A stretch of DNA of 64,000 nucleotides from DATIUV01 sp049322755 (GTDB lineage: Bacteria > Pseudomonadota > Gammaproteobacteria > Burkholderiales > UBA6910): NCBI GenBank assembly GCA_049322755.1, contig JBMOQX010000043.1, forward strand, positions 11,632-75,631. Reading direction: 5' to 3'. Position numbers and translations under genes: made by a program. Positions 8,549 through 18,687 of this stretch are shown in pieces. Positions within the stretch are counted from its first letter, which is position 1; every line of letters starts with the position of its first letter. A model generated the notes under the pieces. That model worked only from the letters and a program-made list of their open reading frames with translations. It had not been told where the DNA came from and searched no databases.

Positions 8549-9079
8549 CTATTTGCGAAGATTCAGGACCTTACGGAAAAGGTGACGAAAATCGATGTTG
8601 TCCTTTTCTGATCGAAGCACCACCGCGAGAACTTTCGCGGCGGCGCCTTCCTCGTAGTCGGTGACTGGCAGCCCGAATTCATCGAAGATGCGGGCGAGTC
8701 GGAACGCCGCTGATTCCTCGGCGAAGAGAGGATGCTTCCTCGGTGCTGGCTGCCGCAAGAGTGTGGCAAACGCGGCCGCGGCGCGAGAGCGCTTCCTTGC
8801 GTCGAAGAGGATGCCTGCCGTCTGGTCGATTAAGGCAACCTCTGCGGCGTCGAGTGCTCGTAATGCGGGGCGCGGATTTGCGCTTGGGTCTCGTGCGTAG
8901 TGGCGATATAGAGCCCTGTACCGCTCTCGTTCTTCTGATGGTCGCGGCGAAGGCGTCGCACCTGCACAGTCCGCCTTGTACTTCTCCCTCGCGCGCCAGC
9001 ATTTCTGTAGAAACGCGGCGCTATTGCAGACCTCGCGAAGTATCTCTACCTCTTCCGCCGTGAATCGGTGAGCGTGCAC
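8549..9079 (-). CDS. Hypothetical element protein
   Basis: 176 residues from a GTG at 9079. Predominantly helical and charged: FTAEEVEILREVCNSAAFLQ at the start, an RxxRYRALYRHY segment, and SEKDNIDFRHLFRKVLNLRK at the end. No catalytic motif, signal peptide or membrane segment is visible and I do not recognise a family. A 6-bp-arm palindrome (9088-9101) lies just upstream of the start and covers the stop codon of the preceding gene, a possible operator. Confidence 0.5.
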   Translation of the reverse strand: MHAHRFTAEEVEILREVCNSAAFLQKCWRAREKYKADCAGATPSPRPSEERERYRALYRHYARDPSANPRPALRALDAAEVALIDQTAGILFDARKRSRAAAAFATLLRQPAPRKHPLFAEESAAFRLARIFDEFGLPVTDYEEGAAAKVLAVVLRSEKDNIDFRHLFRKVLNLRK

Positions 9080-9087
9080 GGCCAGCC

Positions 9088-9101
9088 TAATCCGTGGATT
9101 A
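9088..9101. promoter_or_regulatory. Small perfect inverted repeat at a gene junction
   Basis: TAATCC-GT-GGATTA lies 9 bases before the GTG of the 176-residue gene and overlaps the TAA of the gene before it. A 6-bp perfect arm in a short intergenic gap could be an operator, but chance occurrence cannot be excluded. Confidence 0.25.
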
Positions 9102-9458
9102 ACGCGACCTGCGCCGCTTGCCGAGCATCCTCAGCGCCTCTGCGCGCGTCGGCCACGGATCATCGGCGCCGATCTCGAGGACGTCGCCCTCCGCGAACTC
9201 GACGCCCCCGTTTGGATGTACCACCAGCCCGTTGTCCAGCACCAGTCGGGCGTTGAGCTCCCGCGCCCTCTGCCGCAGCGCGCGAATCTGGTCCGGCGTC
9301 ATTGCGTCCGGCGCCGGCAGCTTGGTTCCCTTCGGCAGCCTGACCCGGAACGTCTTGACCTTGGCGAATGGCCGCTGCGGAGGGTGACGCCGGCTGCGAA
9401 GCGACTCGGGATCGAGAATGCGCTTCGGGCCGGTTCGTCGAACGATGCGATAGACCAT
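9099..9458 (-). CDS. Hypothetical element protein
   Basis: 119 residues with a basic first third (VYRIVRRTGPKRI), a segment MTPDQIRALRQRARELNAR, a beta-rich centre (LVLDNGLVVHPNGGVEFAEG), and a C-terminus PTRAEALRMLGKRRRSR. The basic ends suggest nucleic-acid contact. No recognised family. It sits between two other small unknown genes in the same direction as the integrase. Confidence 0.5.
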   Translation of the reverse strand: MVYRIVRRTGPKRILDPESLRSRRHPPQRPFAKVKTFRVRLPKGTKLPAPDAMTPDQIRALRQRARELNARLVLDNGLVVHPNGGVEFAEGDVLEIGADDPWPTRAEALRMLGKRRRSR

Positions 9459-9476
9459 GACAGTCGCAACAGGCTG

Positions 9477-9800
9477 TTAGCGCTGCGGGTCGGTGAGGAT
9501 CGAGTCGCCCTGCACGACGACGGGTGCGAGCGCCAGCTCGAGTTCCGCGTCGTTGTCCTCGCCGACGAGTGTCGAGATCCGTCGCAGCGCCTCGTGGAAG
9601 TCGGCCTGGAACTCGGTGAGCGCGATGGCCACGTCCGCGAGCTGCTGCGGCGTCGGCAGCGGCCAACCCGGATCGCCGACGCGCTCCATCGCGAAGGCAA
9701 TGGGCGTGAGGCGGCTCTTCGCGGACAGCAGATCGTCGAGGATGGTGCGCAGCGAGTCGTCGACGCGCGGCTGTTCGGGGAACTGATGCACTTCGGCCAT
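9477..9800 (-). CDS. Hypothetical element protein, acidic and helical
   Basis: 107 residues from an ATG with AAAGGA 7 bases upstream. Acidic, largely helical (VDDSLRTILDDLLSAKSRLT, then LADVAIALTEFQADFHEALR), no signal or membrane segment. Its family is not recognised. It is the first gene downstream of the integrase gene and points the same way. Confidence 0.5.
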   Translation of the reverse strand: MAEVHQFPEQPRVDDSLRTILDDLLSAKSRLTPIAFAMERVGDPGWPLPTPQQLADVAIALTEFQADFHEALRRISTLVGEDNDAELELALAPVVVQGDSILTDPQR

Positions 9801-9846
9801 GGGGCATCCTTTCGTGGGGAGTGACGACCTCGGGTAACGGCGCCGG

Positions 9847-11217
9847 TTATCCGGCGGCGCGTGATTCGTCTGCTTTGAACGGCAACACGGCTGCGGACTC
9901 TTTGGCCCCGCCAGCAGCGAACATCGCGGCCGTGGCGCGGCTCACGCTCTCCCGCACGGGATCGAGATCGAGCCGCGCGTAGATGGCGGTCGTGTTCGGC
10001 GTCTTGTGGTTCAGAGACTTTCCGATGATCGTAAGCGATGCGCCGGTCTTTGCCTGCCAGCTTCCGAGCGTTCGCCTGAGGTCGTGGATGCGCAGGTCTT
10101 CAAGCGCAAAGTCTTCGGGGGCGAGGCCGTGCTCTTTGGCGTCCAATGCGAAGCGCTTGAGCGCCGCCTTCGGCGACACGATGGCGAGCGCCCAAGCCGC
10201 GTTCAACTGCTCGAGCTTCCATCCGGCCTTCTGCGATAGCGCTTGCAGGAGCCCCGCCGCCTGCGCGCGCTCGAGCACCCGCTCCCAGCCCTTCTTGGGC
10301 TCGACCAGATGGCCGCGCTCGCCCGGCCCGGGAAAGACAAACTCCTGCCGATCCTTCGGCTTCCGCGCCTCAAGGATCGCCACGGCCTCGGCGCTCAGCG
10401 GCACCGTCTGAGGGTCGTTGTTCTTCGTCCGGGGGATGCGCCACTCGGCACGCTCGAACGACACGTCACGCCAGCGCATTGACAATACGTTCGCTCGTCG
10501 CGCGCCGGTCAGGAGCGAGACCAGGAAATAGTCGCGGATCGTCTCGTTCGGCTCGGCGGCGAGGGCGGCGAAGAACCGCGGCAGCTCGTCGGCTTGCAGG
10601 AACCGATCGCGCTTCTTCTCCGCGTTGCGCTTAATGCCCTTCGCCGGATTGTCGTCCCAGAGTCCCGCCGACCTGGCCCACCCGTAGACGCTCGATACCA
10701 GGGCAAGAACTCGATTCGCCGTCGTCGGGTGGCCGTCATTGGTGATCTTGCTATGGATGGCCGCGATCTCCCGCCGGCTGATCTCGGAGAGCTTGCGGCC
10801 GCCCAATGGGCGAGCGAGGTACTGGCCGTATTTCGCCTCATCCTCGGCCGCTGTTCGCTTCTTCGGCTTGCTGTGACGCTTGAGGTAGTCGGTGAACAAC
10901 TCGCCGAACGTCAGCTCGGCTTTGTGGGCCCGACGCACCGCCGCGGGATTCGCGCGGTTCTCGATGGCTGCATTGATGTCGGCCGCCTGGGCGCGTGCCT
11001 TCTCGACGGTGAGCTCGGGGAATCGACCGAGCGTCACGCGCTCAGGCTGCCCTCCCTTCACGCGACGGAAGATGGAGAAGGTCTTGATCCCGCTCGAGGT
11101 GATGCGGAGCTGCAGGCCCTTCGCCTCGGTGTCATGGTAGACGGCCCGCGCGCCCTCGGCGGGAATCGGCAGAGCATCGAGCGCGCTCTTGGTGAACTTG
11201 AAGCGGTTGACTCTCAT
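9847..11217 (-). CDS. int: P4-type tyrosine integrase
   Basis: 456 residues; the ATG has AGGAGA upstream. The N-terminal ~90 residues form the DUF4102 arm-binding domain (FTKSALDALPIP, then YHDTEAKGLQLRITSSG). A SAM-like core-binding domain follows (TFGELFTDYLKRHSK). The catalytic domain has Arg in LLTGARRANVLSM, His-x-x-Arg in IHDLRRTLGSW, His in IGKSLNHKTPNTT and the Tyr nucleophile in AIYARLDLD. These integrases normally target tRNA 3' ends, and a tRNA-Lys 3' remnant lies 149 bases beyond its start codon. It is therefore the recombinase of the element to its left. Confidence 0.93.
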   Translation of the reverse strand: MRVNRFKFTKSALDALPIPAEGARAVYHDTEAKGLQLRITSSGIKTFSIFRRVKGGQPERVTLGRFPELTVEKARAQAADINAAIENRANPAAVRRAHKAELTFGELFTDYLKRHSKPKKRTAAEDEAKYGQYLARPLGGRKLSEISRREIAAIHSKITNDGHPTTANRVLALVSSVYGWARSAGLWDDNPAKGIKRNAEKKRDRFLQADELPRFFAALAAEPNETIRDYFLVSLLTGARRANVLSMRWRDVSFERAEWRIPRTKNNDPQTVPLSAEAVAILEARKPKDRQEFVFPGPGERGHLVEPKKGWERVLERAQAAGLLQALSQKAGWKLEQLNAAWALAIVSPKAALKRFALDAKEHGLAPEDFALEDLRIHDLRRTLGSWQAKTGASLTIIGKSLNHKTPNTTAIYARLDLDPVRESVSRATAAMFAAGGAKESAAVLPFKADESRAAG

Positions 11218-11228
11218 GGCGGTCTCCT

Positions 11229-11284
11229 GGGGTTACGCCGGGGTTACGCTTTCCATCAATTTTCGGATGGTTCCGTGTAACCCC
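11229..11284. repeat. Candidate arm-type integrase sites
   Basis: GGGGTTACGC occurs in direct repeat at 11229-11238 and 11240-11249. An inverted copy with one mismatch (GTGTAACCCC) lies at 11275-11284. All three lie between the integrase start and the att core, where P4-type integrases have arm-binding sites that bend DNA for integration and excision. Assignment is by position and repetition only. Confidence 0.5.
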
Positions 11285-11365
11285 GGCAAGGCCACTATAG
11301 GCTCCCCATAGAGTGAAGTAAAGCTCGGGATAGCTCTGTAAATCCGTGGGTCTTACTTCGACCTA

Positions 11366-11413
11366 GGACTTTTAATCCGTTGGTCCGGGGTTCGAATCCC
11401 CGACCGCCTACCA
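11366..11413 (+). other. tRNA-Lys 3' remnant, element attachment site
   Basis: The sequence from the anticodon stem to CCA is tRNA-like: loop CTTTTAA with anticodon TTT (Lys), T arm CGGGGTTCGAATCCCCG, acceptor strand ACCGCCT, A, CCA. The matching 5' acceptor strand (AGGCGGT) and D arm are absent upstream, and the anticodon stem pairs for only three base pairs, so this is half a tRNA. It marks the junction of element (left) and chromosome (right). The intact tRNA-Lys should lie at the other end, left of the window. The integrase being next to the remnant rather than the intact tRNA is less common. Confidence 0.75.
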
Positions 11414-11428
11414 AGGGTTCCAAAGAAG

Positions 11429-11461
11429 AAGGCCTGCGACGCGCGCAGGCCTTTTTGTTTT
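11429..11461. terminator. Intrinsic terminator downstream of the tRNA remnant
   Basis: GGCCTGCG and CGCAGGCC flank a 5-base loop, followed by CTTTTTGTTTT. It is probably the original terminator of the tRNA-Lys transcript, and on the other strand it lies just past the end of the TctC gene. Confidence 0.8.
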
Positions 11462-11474
11462 GCGGTCGGCCGCG

Positions 11475-12422
11475 CTACTTCGTCGATTGCTTCATCAGGT
11501 CGATCTGGTTCTGCACGAACTTGACCGCGGCGTCGCCGCTCATGAAGAAGCCGGTCTCGGACCATTGGTTCTCGATGTAGGCGGCGAACTCGGGCGACTT
11601 GGCCGCCTTGGCGAGTTCGTCGGCCAGCTTCTTGATCCTGGCCGGATCGGTGTCGGTGCGGATGCCGATCATGCGGATCTGGTCGAGCTGAATGTCGAGG
11701 CCGAGGTCCTTGGAGGCCGGAATGCCGGGGAACTGCGGCATGCTCTTGTCGCCGAAGAAGATCAGCGGGCGCATCTGCTTGCCCTCGATGAAGCTGCGCA
11801 GGTCGCCGGCCTGCTCGTAAAGGACTTCCGCGTGCCCGCCCAGCAGCGACGAGTAGCGCTCGCCGGGCTTGGCGTAGGGCACCGCGGTCATCTTGATGCC
11901 CTTCGCGGCGAGGTAATTGAGGACGATGTCGTCGGGACTGCCAAAACCGTTGAAGGCGACCTTGACCGTGCCCGGTTTCGCCCGGGCCTCGGCCTCCAGA
12001 TCGGCCCAGGTCTTGAAGCGGCTGGCTTCCGTGACGAACAGGCCCGACGGCTGGCGCATGAGGATGGCCAGGGGAATGATTTCCTTCGTGGTCCACTTGG
12101 GCATCGGATGCGCCGCGAGCCCCACCACCTCGCCGGTCATCACCACCAGCTGGTAGCCGTCTGCCGGCGAGGCCATCACCTTGCTGAGTCCCACCGCGCC
12201 GGTGCCGCCCGGCACGTTGATGACCGGCAGCGCGACGCCGAGTTTGGGTTCCAGCAGCTTGGCGAGCATGCGCGCCATCTGATCGGCGCCCCCACCGGGC
12301 CCGAAACCGACGACGATCTCGATCGGCCGGGCGGGATACGCCTCGGCCGCAAGTGCGTTGGGGACCGCGGCAGCGGCGAGCGCCGCTGCGGCCAGCATGC
12401 CGATGGTGCTTTTTCGATCCAT
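11475..12422 (-). CDS. Bug/TctC-family periplasmic substrate-binding protein
   Basis: 315 residues with a Sec signal peptide (TIGMLAAAALAAAAVPNALA, cleavage after the ALA at about residue 25). The mature start YPARPIEIVVGFGPGGGADQ is the family signature that binds a carboxylate group, and VPGGTGAVGLSKVM and GFGSPDDIVLNYL follow. TctC receptors serve TTT transporters for carboxylic acids, but no tctAB genes are present here. Orphan Bug receptors like this are very common in Burkholderiales. The luciferase-like oxidoreductase gene lies ~100 bases upstream on the same strand, so receptor and enzyme may act on the same compound. The ligand cannot be told from sequence. Confidence 0.9.
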   Translation of the reverse strand: MDRKSTIGMLAAAALAAAAVPNALAAEAYPARPIEIVVGFGPGGGADQMARMLAKLLEPKLGVALPVINVPGGTGAVGLSKVMASPADGYQLVVMTGEVVGLAAHPMPKWTTKEIIPLAILMRQPSGLFVTEASRFKTWADLEAEARAKPGTVKVAFNGFGSPDDIVLNYLAAKGIKMTAVPYAKPGERYSSLLGGHAEVLYEQAGDLRSFIEGKQMRPLIFFGDKSMPQFPGIPASKDLGLDIQLDQIRMIGIRTDTDPARIKKLADELAKAAKSPEFAAYIENQWSETGFFMSGDAAVKFVQNQIDLMKQSTK

Positions 12423-12522
12423 GATCCGTCCTCCTCCTGTCGTTGGGTTGCGAACGCGCGCAGACGCCGCAAACTGTGACTTGCGACGTCCGCGAGATCC
12501 CGCCCTGCGCTGCCGCGGCCGC

Positions 12523-13485
12523 TCAGGCCGCCACAGTCGTCCGCCCCGTGAAGGCGGGCATGACGTCCCGGGCGAACGCCCGCATGCCCTGCAACGGCGG
12601 AATCGGCTGGATGATCAGGTGCTCGATGCCGGCCCGCTCCCACGCGCGCACGCGCTCGATGCAGCGCTCCGGCGGCCCCCACAGGTTCTCGTTGAGAACA
12701 TCCTGGGGCGTCGGCGGAACGGCGAAGCGGTGCTTGCGCTCCTCGGCGTAGAGCACGCTCCATTTCCGGATGTCGTCGTCCGACAGGCCCACCAGCGACA
12801 CCGTGGAAGTGGCCATCGGCAGCGGCTTGCCCCCGCGGCGCCGCGTCATGTCGGCGCGGTACTCCGCGATCGTCTCCGGGGGCTTCGAGTAGAACAGCCA
12901 CATGTCGCCGAGTTCGGCGGCCAGGTCGCGGATCGCCGGCGAGTCGCCGGGGACCCAGATCGGGATGTGCGGTTTCTGCAGCGGCTTGGGCTCCAGGTAG
13001 GCCTGCCTGAGCGTGTAGAAGCGGCCCGCGAAGTCCACTTCGTCCCGGGTCCACAGCGCCCTGGCGATCAGCAGCGCCTCGCGCAGACGGGCGACGCGGT
13101 CGTCGTGCTCGTCCCACGGCAGGCCGTAGCTCTCGGATTCATGGCGGAACCACGCCGAGCCCAGCGAGTAGATCAGGCGCCCGCCGAACATGACGTCGAA
13201 GGTGGCGGCCATCTTGGCCATCACCGCGGGATTGCGCAGGGAGTTGTTGAACGTGTGCCCGGCGAAGCGCACCCGGCTGGTGAGCGCGCCAAGCGCCGAG
13301 AGCACGGTCCAGTTCTCCAGCATCGGAGTGCGCTTGGCCATGTGGGCGTTGATGACGTGGTCCGGGAGCCAGACGCTGTCGAAGCCGAGCGCCTCCGCTT
13401 CCAGCGCCATCTGCCGGGCGTAGTCCCAGCCCTGGCCCTGGGCCCCCATCTCGCCCTGGACGGCGAGCCGAACGCCGAATTTCAT
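12523..13485 (-). CDS. Luciferase-like (LLM class) flavin-dependent oxidoreductase
   Basis: 320 residues, TIM-barrel luciferase-like fold. The start MKFGVRLAVQGEMG is followed by DYARQMALEAEALGFDSVWL, LENWTVLSALGALTSRVRFA, GRLIYSLGSAWFRHES and KPLQKPHIPIWVPG, all standard LLM signatures. Members use reduced FMN or F420. The length and proteobacterial setting favour FMN but do not decide it. It is divergent from a MarR regulator that probably controls it, and a TctC receptor lies downstream. Likely part of an uptake and oxidation route for an organic acid or xenobiotic. Confidence 0.85.
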   Translation of the reverse strand: MKFGVRLAVQGEMGAQGQGWDYARQMALEAEALGFDSVWLPDHVINAHMAKRTPMLENWTVLSALGALTSRVRFAGHTFNNSLRNPAVMAKMAATFDVMFGGRLIYSLGSAWFRHESESYGLPWDEHDDRVARLREALLIARALWTRDEVDFAGRFYTLRQAYLEPKPLQKPHIPIWVPGDSPAIRDLAAELGDMWLFYSKPPETIAEYRADMTRRRGGKPLPMATSTVSLVGLSDDDIRKWSVLYAEERKHRFAVPPTPQDVLNENLWGPPERCIERVRAWERAGIEHLIIQPIPPLQGMRAFARDVMPAFTGRTTVAA

Positions 13486-13520
13486 CTGGATTCCTCCTCT
13501 CGGGTTGTCCGCGGCAGAAA

Positions 13521-13560
13521 ATCGTATGCCACAAATTAAATTGGTGCAAATATAATTTGC
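13521..13560. promoter_or_regulatory. Divergent promoter and candidate MarR operator
   Basis: A perfect inverted repeat GCAAAT-ATA-ATTTGC (13546-13560) lies between the divergent oxidoreductase and MarR genes. It contains TATAAT (13551-13556), a -10 box for the MarR gene, and overlaps TTGCAC (13550-13545, minus strand), which with TACGAT (13526-13521) makes a -35/-10 pair for the oxidoreductase with an 18-base spacer. One bound MarR dimer could thus block both promoters. Confidence 0.5.
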
Positions 13561-13590
13561 GCAATGTTAAGATCTTGACACTGCCAGGAC

Positions 13591-14151
13591 ATGACAACTC
13601 GCATGCCGACGAAACAGGCCGATGCGGCGTCCCGCCGCCGGGCCGGCGGCAAGCCGGCGGCGCCCCGCGGCCGGTCCATGAAGCACGACGAGCGCGTGCT
13701 GGAGGTCCTGCGCAAGTTCCGCGTGGTGATCCGCGCCTCCCAGCAGCATTCGCGCCGCATCGAGGCCCAGGTGGGTCTGGCGGCCCCGCAACTCTGGGCC
13801 CTGACCGAGGTGGTCAGGCATCCGTCGCTGCGCGTCGCGGACCTGGCCGGGATCATGTCGCTGCACCAGTCCACCGCCAGCAACCTGCTGGACCAGCTGG
13901 AAGGCAAGGGCATGATCTCGCGCGCCCGGGACCCGGACGATCAGCGCATGGTGCGGCTGTACCCGACCCGGGAAGGCGAGGCGCTGCTGCGCTCCATCAC
14001 GGGACCGTCCATGGGGCTGCTGCCCGACACCCTGTTCCGCCTGCCCGATTCCCTCCTGCGCAAGCTGGACGAGGCCATGTCCGAAGTGGTGGCGGAACTG
14101 CGCATCAAGGACGCGGAGGACGCCTTCGAGCCGCTCAACCGGCTGGACTGA
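13591..14151 (+). CDS. MarR-family transcriptional regulator
   Basis: 186 residues. A basic low-complexity N-terminus of ~30 residues precedes a winged helix: LRVADLAGIMSLHQSTASNL as recognition region, then LEGKGMISRARDPDDQRMVR as the wing and LYPTREGEALL after it. Helices at both ends suit MarR dimerisation. It is divergent from the luciferase-like gene across a 105-base gap with a palindromic candidate operator, so it probably represses that gene and itself in response to a phenolic or organic acid ligand. The true start may be the second Met (codon 5). Confidence 0.88.
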   Translation: MTTRMPTKQADAASRRRAGGKPAAPRGRSMKHDERVLEVLRKFRVVIRASQQHSRRIEAQVGLAAPQLWALTEVVRHPSLRVADLAGIMSLHQSTASNLLDQLEGKGMISRARDPDDQRMVRLYPTREGEALLRSITGPSMGLLPDTLFRLPDSLLRKLDEAMSEVVAELRIKDAEDAFEPLNRLD

Positions 14152-14240
14152 CGGCGACGCCGGCGGGCGCCGGCCTTGGCGAGCGAACCCGGCGGCAATC
14201 GGTGTCCGGCACGGCGCGGTCCTGGCCGCCGGACCGCGCG

Positions 14241-15394
14241 CTACCAGCCGCTGAAACGCGGCCAGAGCGCGCGCAACGCGCGGCTGCCCTCGACCAACCG
14301 GTAGGCGTCGTGCTGCGCGGCGGTGGCGCAGGCATGGTTCGGCAGGATGCGCACCATGGCGCCCACCGGGAGGTCGGGCAGCCGCGCCCGGCTGCCGGGA
14401 CGCAACGCCACGATGCCGTGCTCCTGGTTGGCGTCGACCACGATCAGGTCGGGGTAGGGCCGGCCGTCGCGGTCGCACACCACGCCGTAGCCCTGGTCCA
14501 GCGCCTGCTTCGCGGTGCCGCGATCGCGCGACAGCGCCATCCAGCCGGCGTCGATCAGGATCCAGCCCTTCTCGCGCTGGTGGCCGATGACGCTGGCGAG
14601 GACGCTCACCGCGATGTCGTCGAGCCCGCACACGCCGATGCCCGCCATCACCAGGTCGAAGAACATGAACACGCCGGCGCGCACTTCGGTGACGCCGTCA
14701 AGCCGCCGTGCGAAATGGGCCGTCGGGGTCGAGCCGACGCTCACCACCGGGCACGGCAGCCCGGCGGCGCGCAGGGTCTGCGCGCAGCTCACCGCGGCCG
14801 CGCGCTCCTGCTCGGCGATCTCCGCCAGCGCTTCCGGCGTGCGCCGGTCGTAGGAGGCGCCGGCGTGGGTCATCACGCCGCGCAGCTCGGCACCGCCGTC
14901 GTGCAGCGCGCGGCCGATGGCGAGCAGCAGCTCCTGCTCGCGGGGTTGCACGCCCGAGCGGTGGCCGTCGGAATCGATCTCGATCAGCACCGGGATGCGC
15001 CCGCCCGTGGAGTGCGAGAACTCCGCGACGGTGCGCGCGGCCTCGACGCTGTCGAGGATGATCGCGAGGTCGGTGCCGGCGGTGCGGATGCGTGCCACGT
15101 GGGGCAGCTTGATCGGCGCGAGTCCCACCGCGTAGAGAATGTCGCGCACGCCGTGGCCGGCAAAATACTCCGCTTCCTTCAGCGTCGAAACCGTGACCGG
15201 TCCCTGGGGTGTCGGCATCGCCAGCCTCGCGACGTCGATGCTCTTGGCGGTTTTCAGGTGCGGCCTGAGGACGACGCCCAGCGCGTCCAGCCGCTCGCGC
15301 AGCCGGCGGATGTTGCGCTCCAGCTTGCCGCGGTCGAGGATCAGCGCCGGCGTTTCCAGCTGCTCCAGCGCCGCGGGGGCGTCGACGACCGCGC

Positions 15395-15398
<4 letters not shown>
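14241..15398 (-). CDS. D-threonine aldolase / DSD1-family PLP enzyme
   Basis: 385 residues from the ATG at 15398, which overlaps the nadE stop as ATGA. The N-terminal alanine-racemase-like barrel holds the PLP lysine in LRPHLKTAKSIDVAR; LIEIDSDGHRSGVQP and LRGVMTHAGASYD follow, and the C-terminal beta domain has a possible metal-binding segment (LPNHACATAAQHD). The family cleaves or dehydrates D-3-hydroxy amino acids such as D-threonine or D-serine. The open frame runs far upstream in this GC-rich DNA, but that part is the nadE gene read in another frame. The overlap suggests co-expression with nadE. Confidence 0.85.
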
Positions 15399-17533
<2,135 letters not shown>

Positions 17534-17740
17534 GGCAAGCCGGTTCGGACGGGACTGTGGATCGGCCCATTCTACCGGGGGGTGGGCGATCGCGCTGGCG
17601 GCCGGGGCGCGCGGCCAACCGGTGGGGGGCCGTGCTGCGCTGTATCCGCGGACTTCGCGGTGTCACAATAGGCGCCGCCGCAGCCAATAGCGGCCGCCGC
17701 CCTCGCCGGCCGGCGCCATGCGATCAGGGGGGAGGGAACC

Positions 17741-17863
17741 GTGAAGCTGATCACCGCTGTCGTCGAGGCGATCCGGACCGGTGCCCGCACCGGCAGGATC
17801 TTCGTGTCCCGCCTGGAGCCGGCGCTGCGCATCCGAACCGGGGAAAACCGGAAAGGAGGCGCT
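17741..17863 (+). pseudogene. glnK: glnK (PII protein) remnant with large internal deletion
   Basis: GTG-initiated MKLITA, the canonical start of PII proteins, passes directly into VVEAIRTGARTGRIFVSRLE and ALRIRTGE, the canonical end. About 75 central codons (including the uridylylated T-loop) are missing, so no functional PII trimer is possible. The frame has also lost its stop and runs straight into amtB. It shows the ancestral glnK-amtB order. Confidence 0.8.
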
Positions 17864-18440
17864 ATGAGCACCGTCTGCGTGCGCGCAAGGGCCCCAAGGA
17901 ACCGCGTCTGCCGCACGACGGCGATAGCGGCGATGCTCCTTCCGGGGCTCGCGGCGGCGGCCGACGGCGGCGCCCTCGACACCGGCAACACGGCATGGAT
18001 GCTGGTCGCCTCCGCCCTGGTCCTGTTCATGAACATTCCCGGCCTCGGGCTACGTGGGCCCGATGGGCGCGATCGTCATCGGCGGCGTGGCGGGCGTGGT
18101 GTGCTTCCTCGCCACCAACCACATGAAGCGCAAGCTGCACATCGACGATTCGCTCGACGTCTTTCCGGTGCACGGCGTCGGCGGCATCGTCGGCACGCTC
18201 TCGATCGGGGTGTTCGCGGCCCAGGGCCTGGGCGGGGCGGGCTTCGCCGAAGGCTTCACCATGAGCCGGCAGCTCGGCGTGCAACTGGTCGGGGTGCTGG
18301 CGGCCGCGTCCTGGTCCGGAATCGTGACCTTCGTGCTGCTCAAGATCGTCGATTCGATCACCGGCCTGCGGGTGAGCGCCGAGCAGGAAACCGAGGGCCT
18401 GGACACGGCGCTGCACAACGAGTCCGGGTACAGCCTGTAG
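17864..18440 (+). pseudogene. amtB: amtB (ammonium channel) remnant with deletion and frameshift
   Basis: An intact AAAGGAGG and ATG lead into a signal peptide (AMLLPGLAAAADGG) and the first AmtB segment, NTAWMLVASALVLFMNIPGL. At 18041-18050 the reading frame changes and the sequence resumes at the C-terminal third: SGYVGPMGAIVIGGVAGVV, then DDSLDVFPVHGVGGIVGTL and the normal end. Roughly 230 residues carrying most of the channel are gone. The junction GGCCTCGGGC can encode both the PGLG of the left side and the (A)SG of the right side, so deletion between short matching sequences would explain both loss and frameshift. Ammonium transport from this locus is not possible. Confidence 0.85.
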
Positions 18441-18687
18441 GCGTCGCATTTTCGAGGGCGCGCCGGGAGGACGGCGGGGTTGGCGTTCGTCGTCGACCTC
18501 GCCGGGTGGCCGCCGTGCGCGGATCGGCGTTCCGGTGGTCGTCGGAGCAGCTTCCTTTTCCTGGAGTTTTCTTTTTTCTAACCTGAGCTTAGCCACTGGC
18601 GCCTGTTGTCAACGTGGAACCGGCCGGGCATAGGCACTAAAATGCCTCGCTTTTCCAACCGCCCGCTTTTTCTCTGCGTTCCCGTCC

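Noticed and set aside
11337..11413. A complete tRNA-Lys gene
   Set aside because: The 5' acceptor strand and D arm are missing and the anticodon stem is mostly unpaired, so only the 3' half is present.
14159..14174. A terminator between the MarR and aldolase-like genes
   Set aside because: GCCGGC-GGGC-GCCGGC can form a hairpin, but no T run follows on either strand.
18606..18643. A sigma-70 promoter for parE
   Set aside because: TTGTCA and TAAAAT are present but 26 bases apart, too far for a normal promoter.
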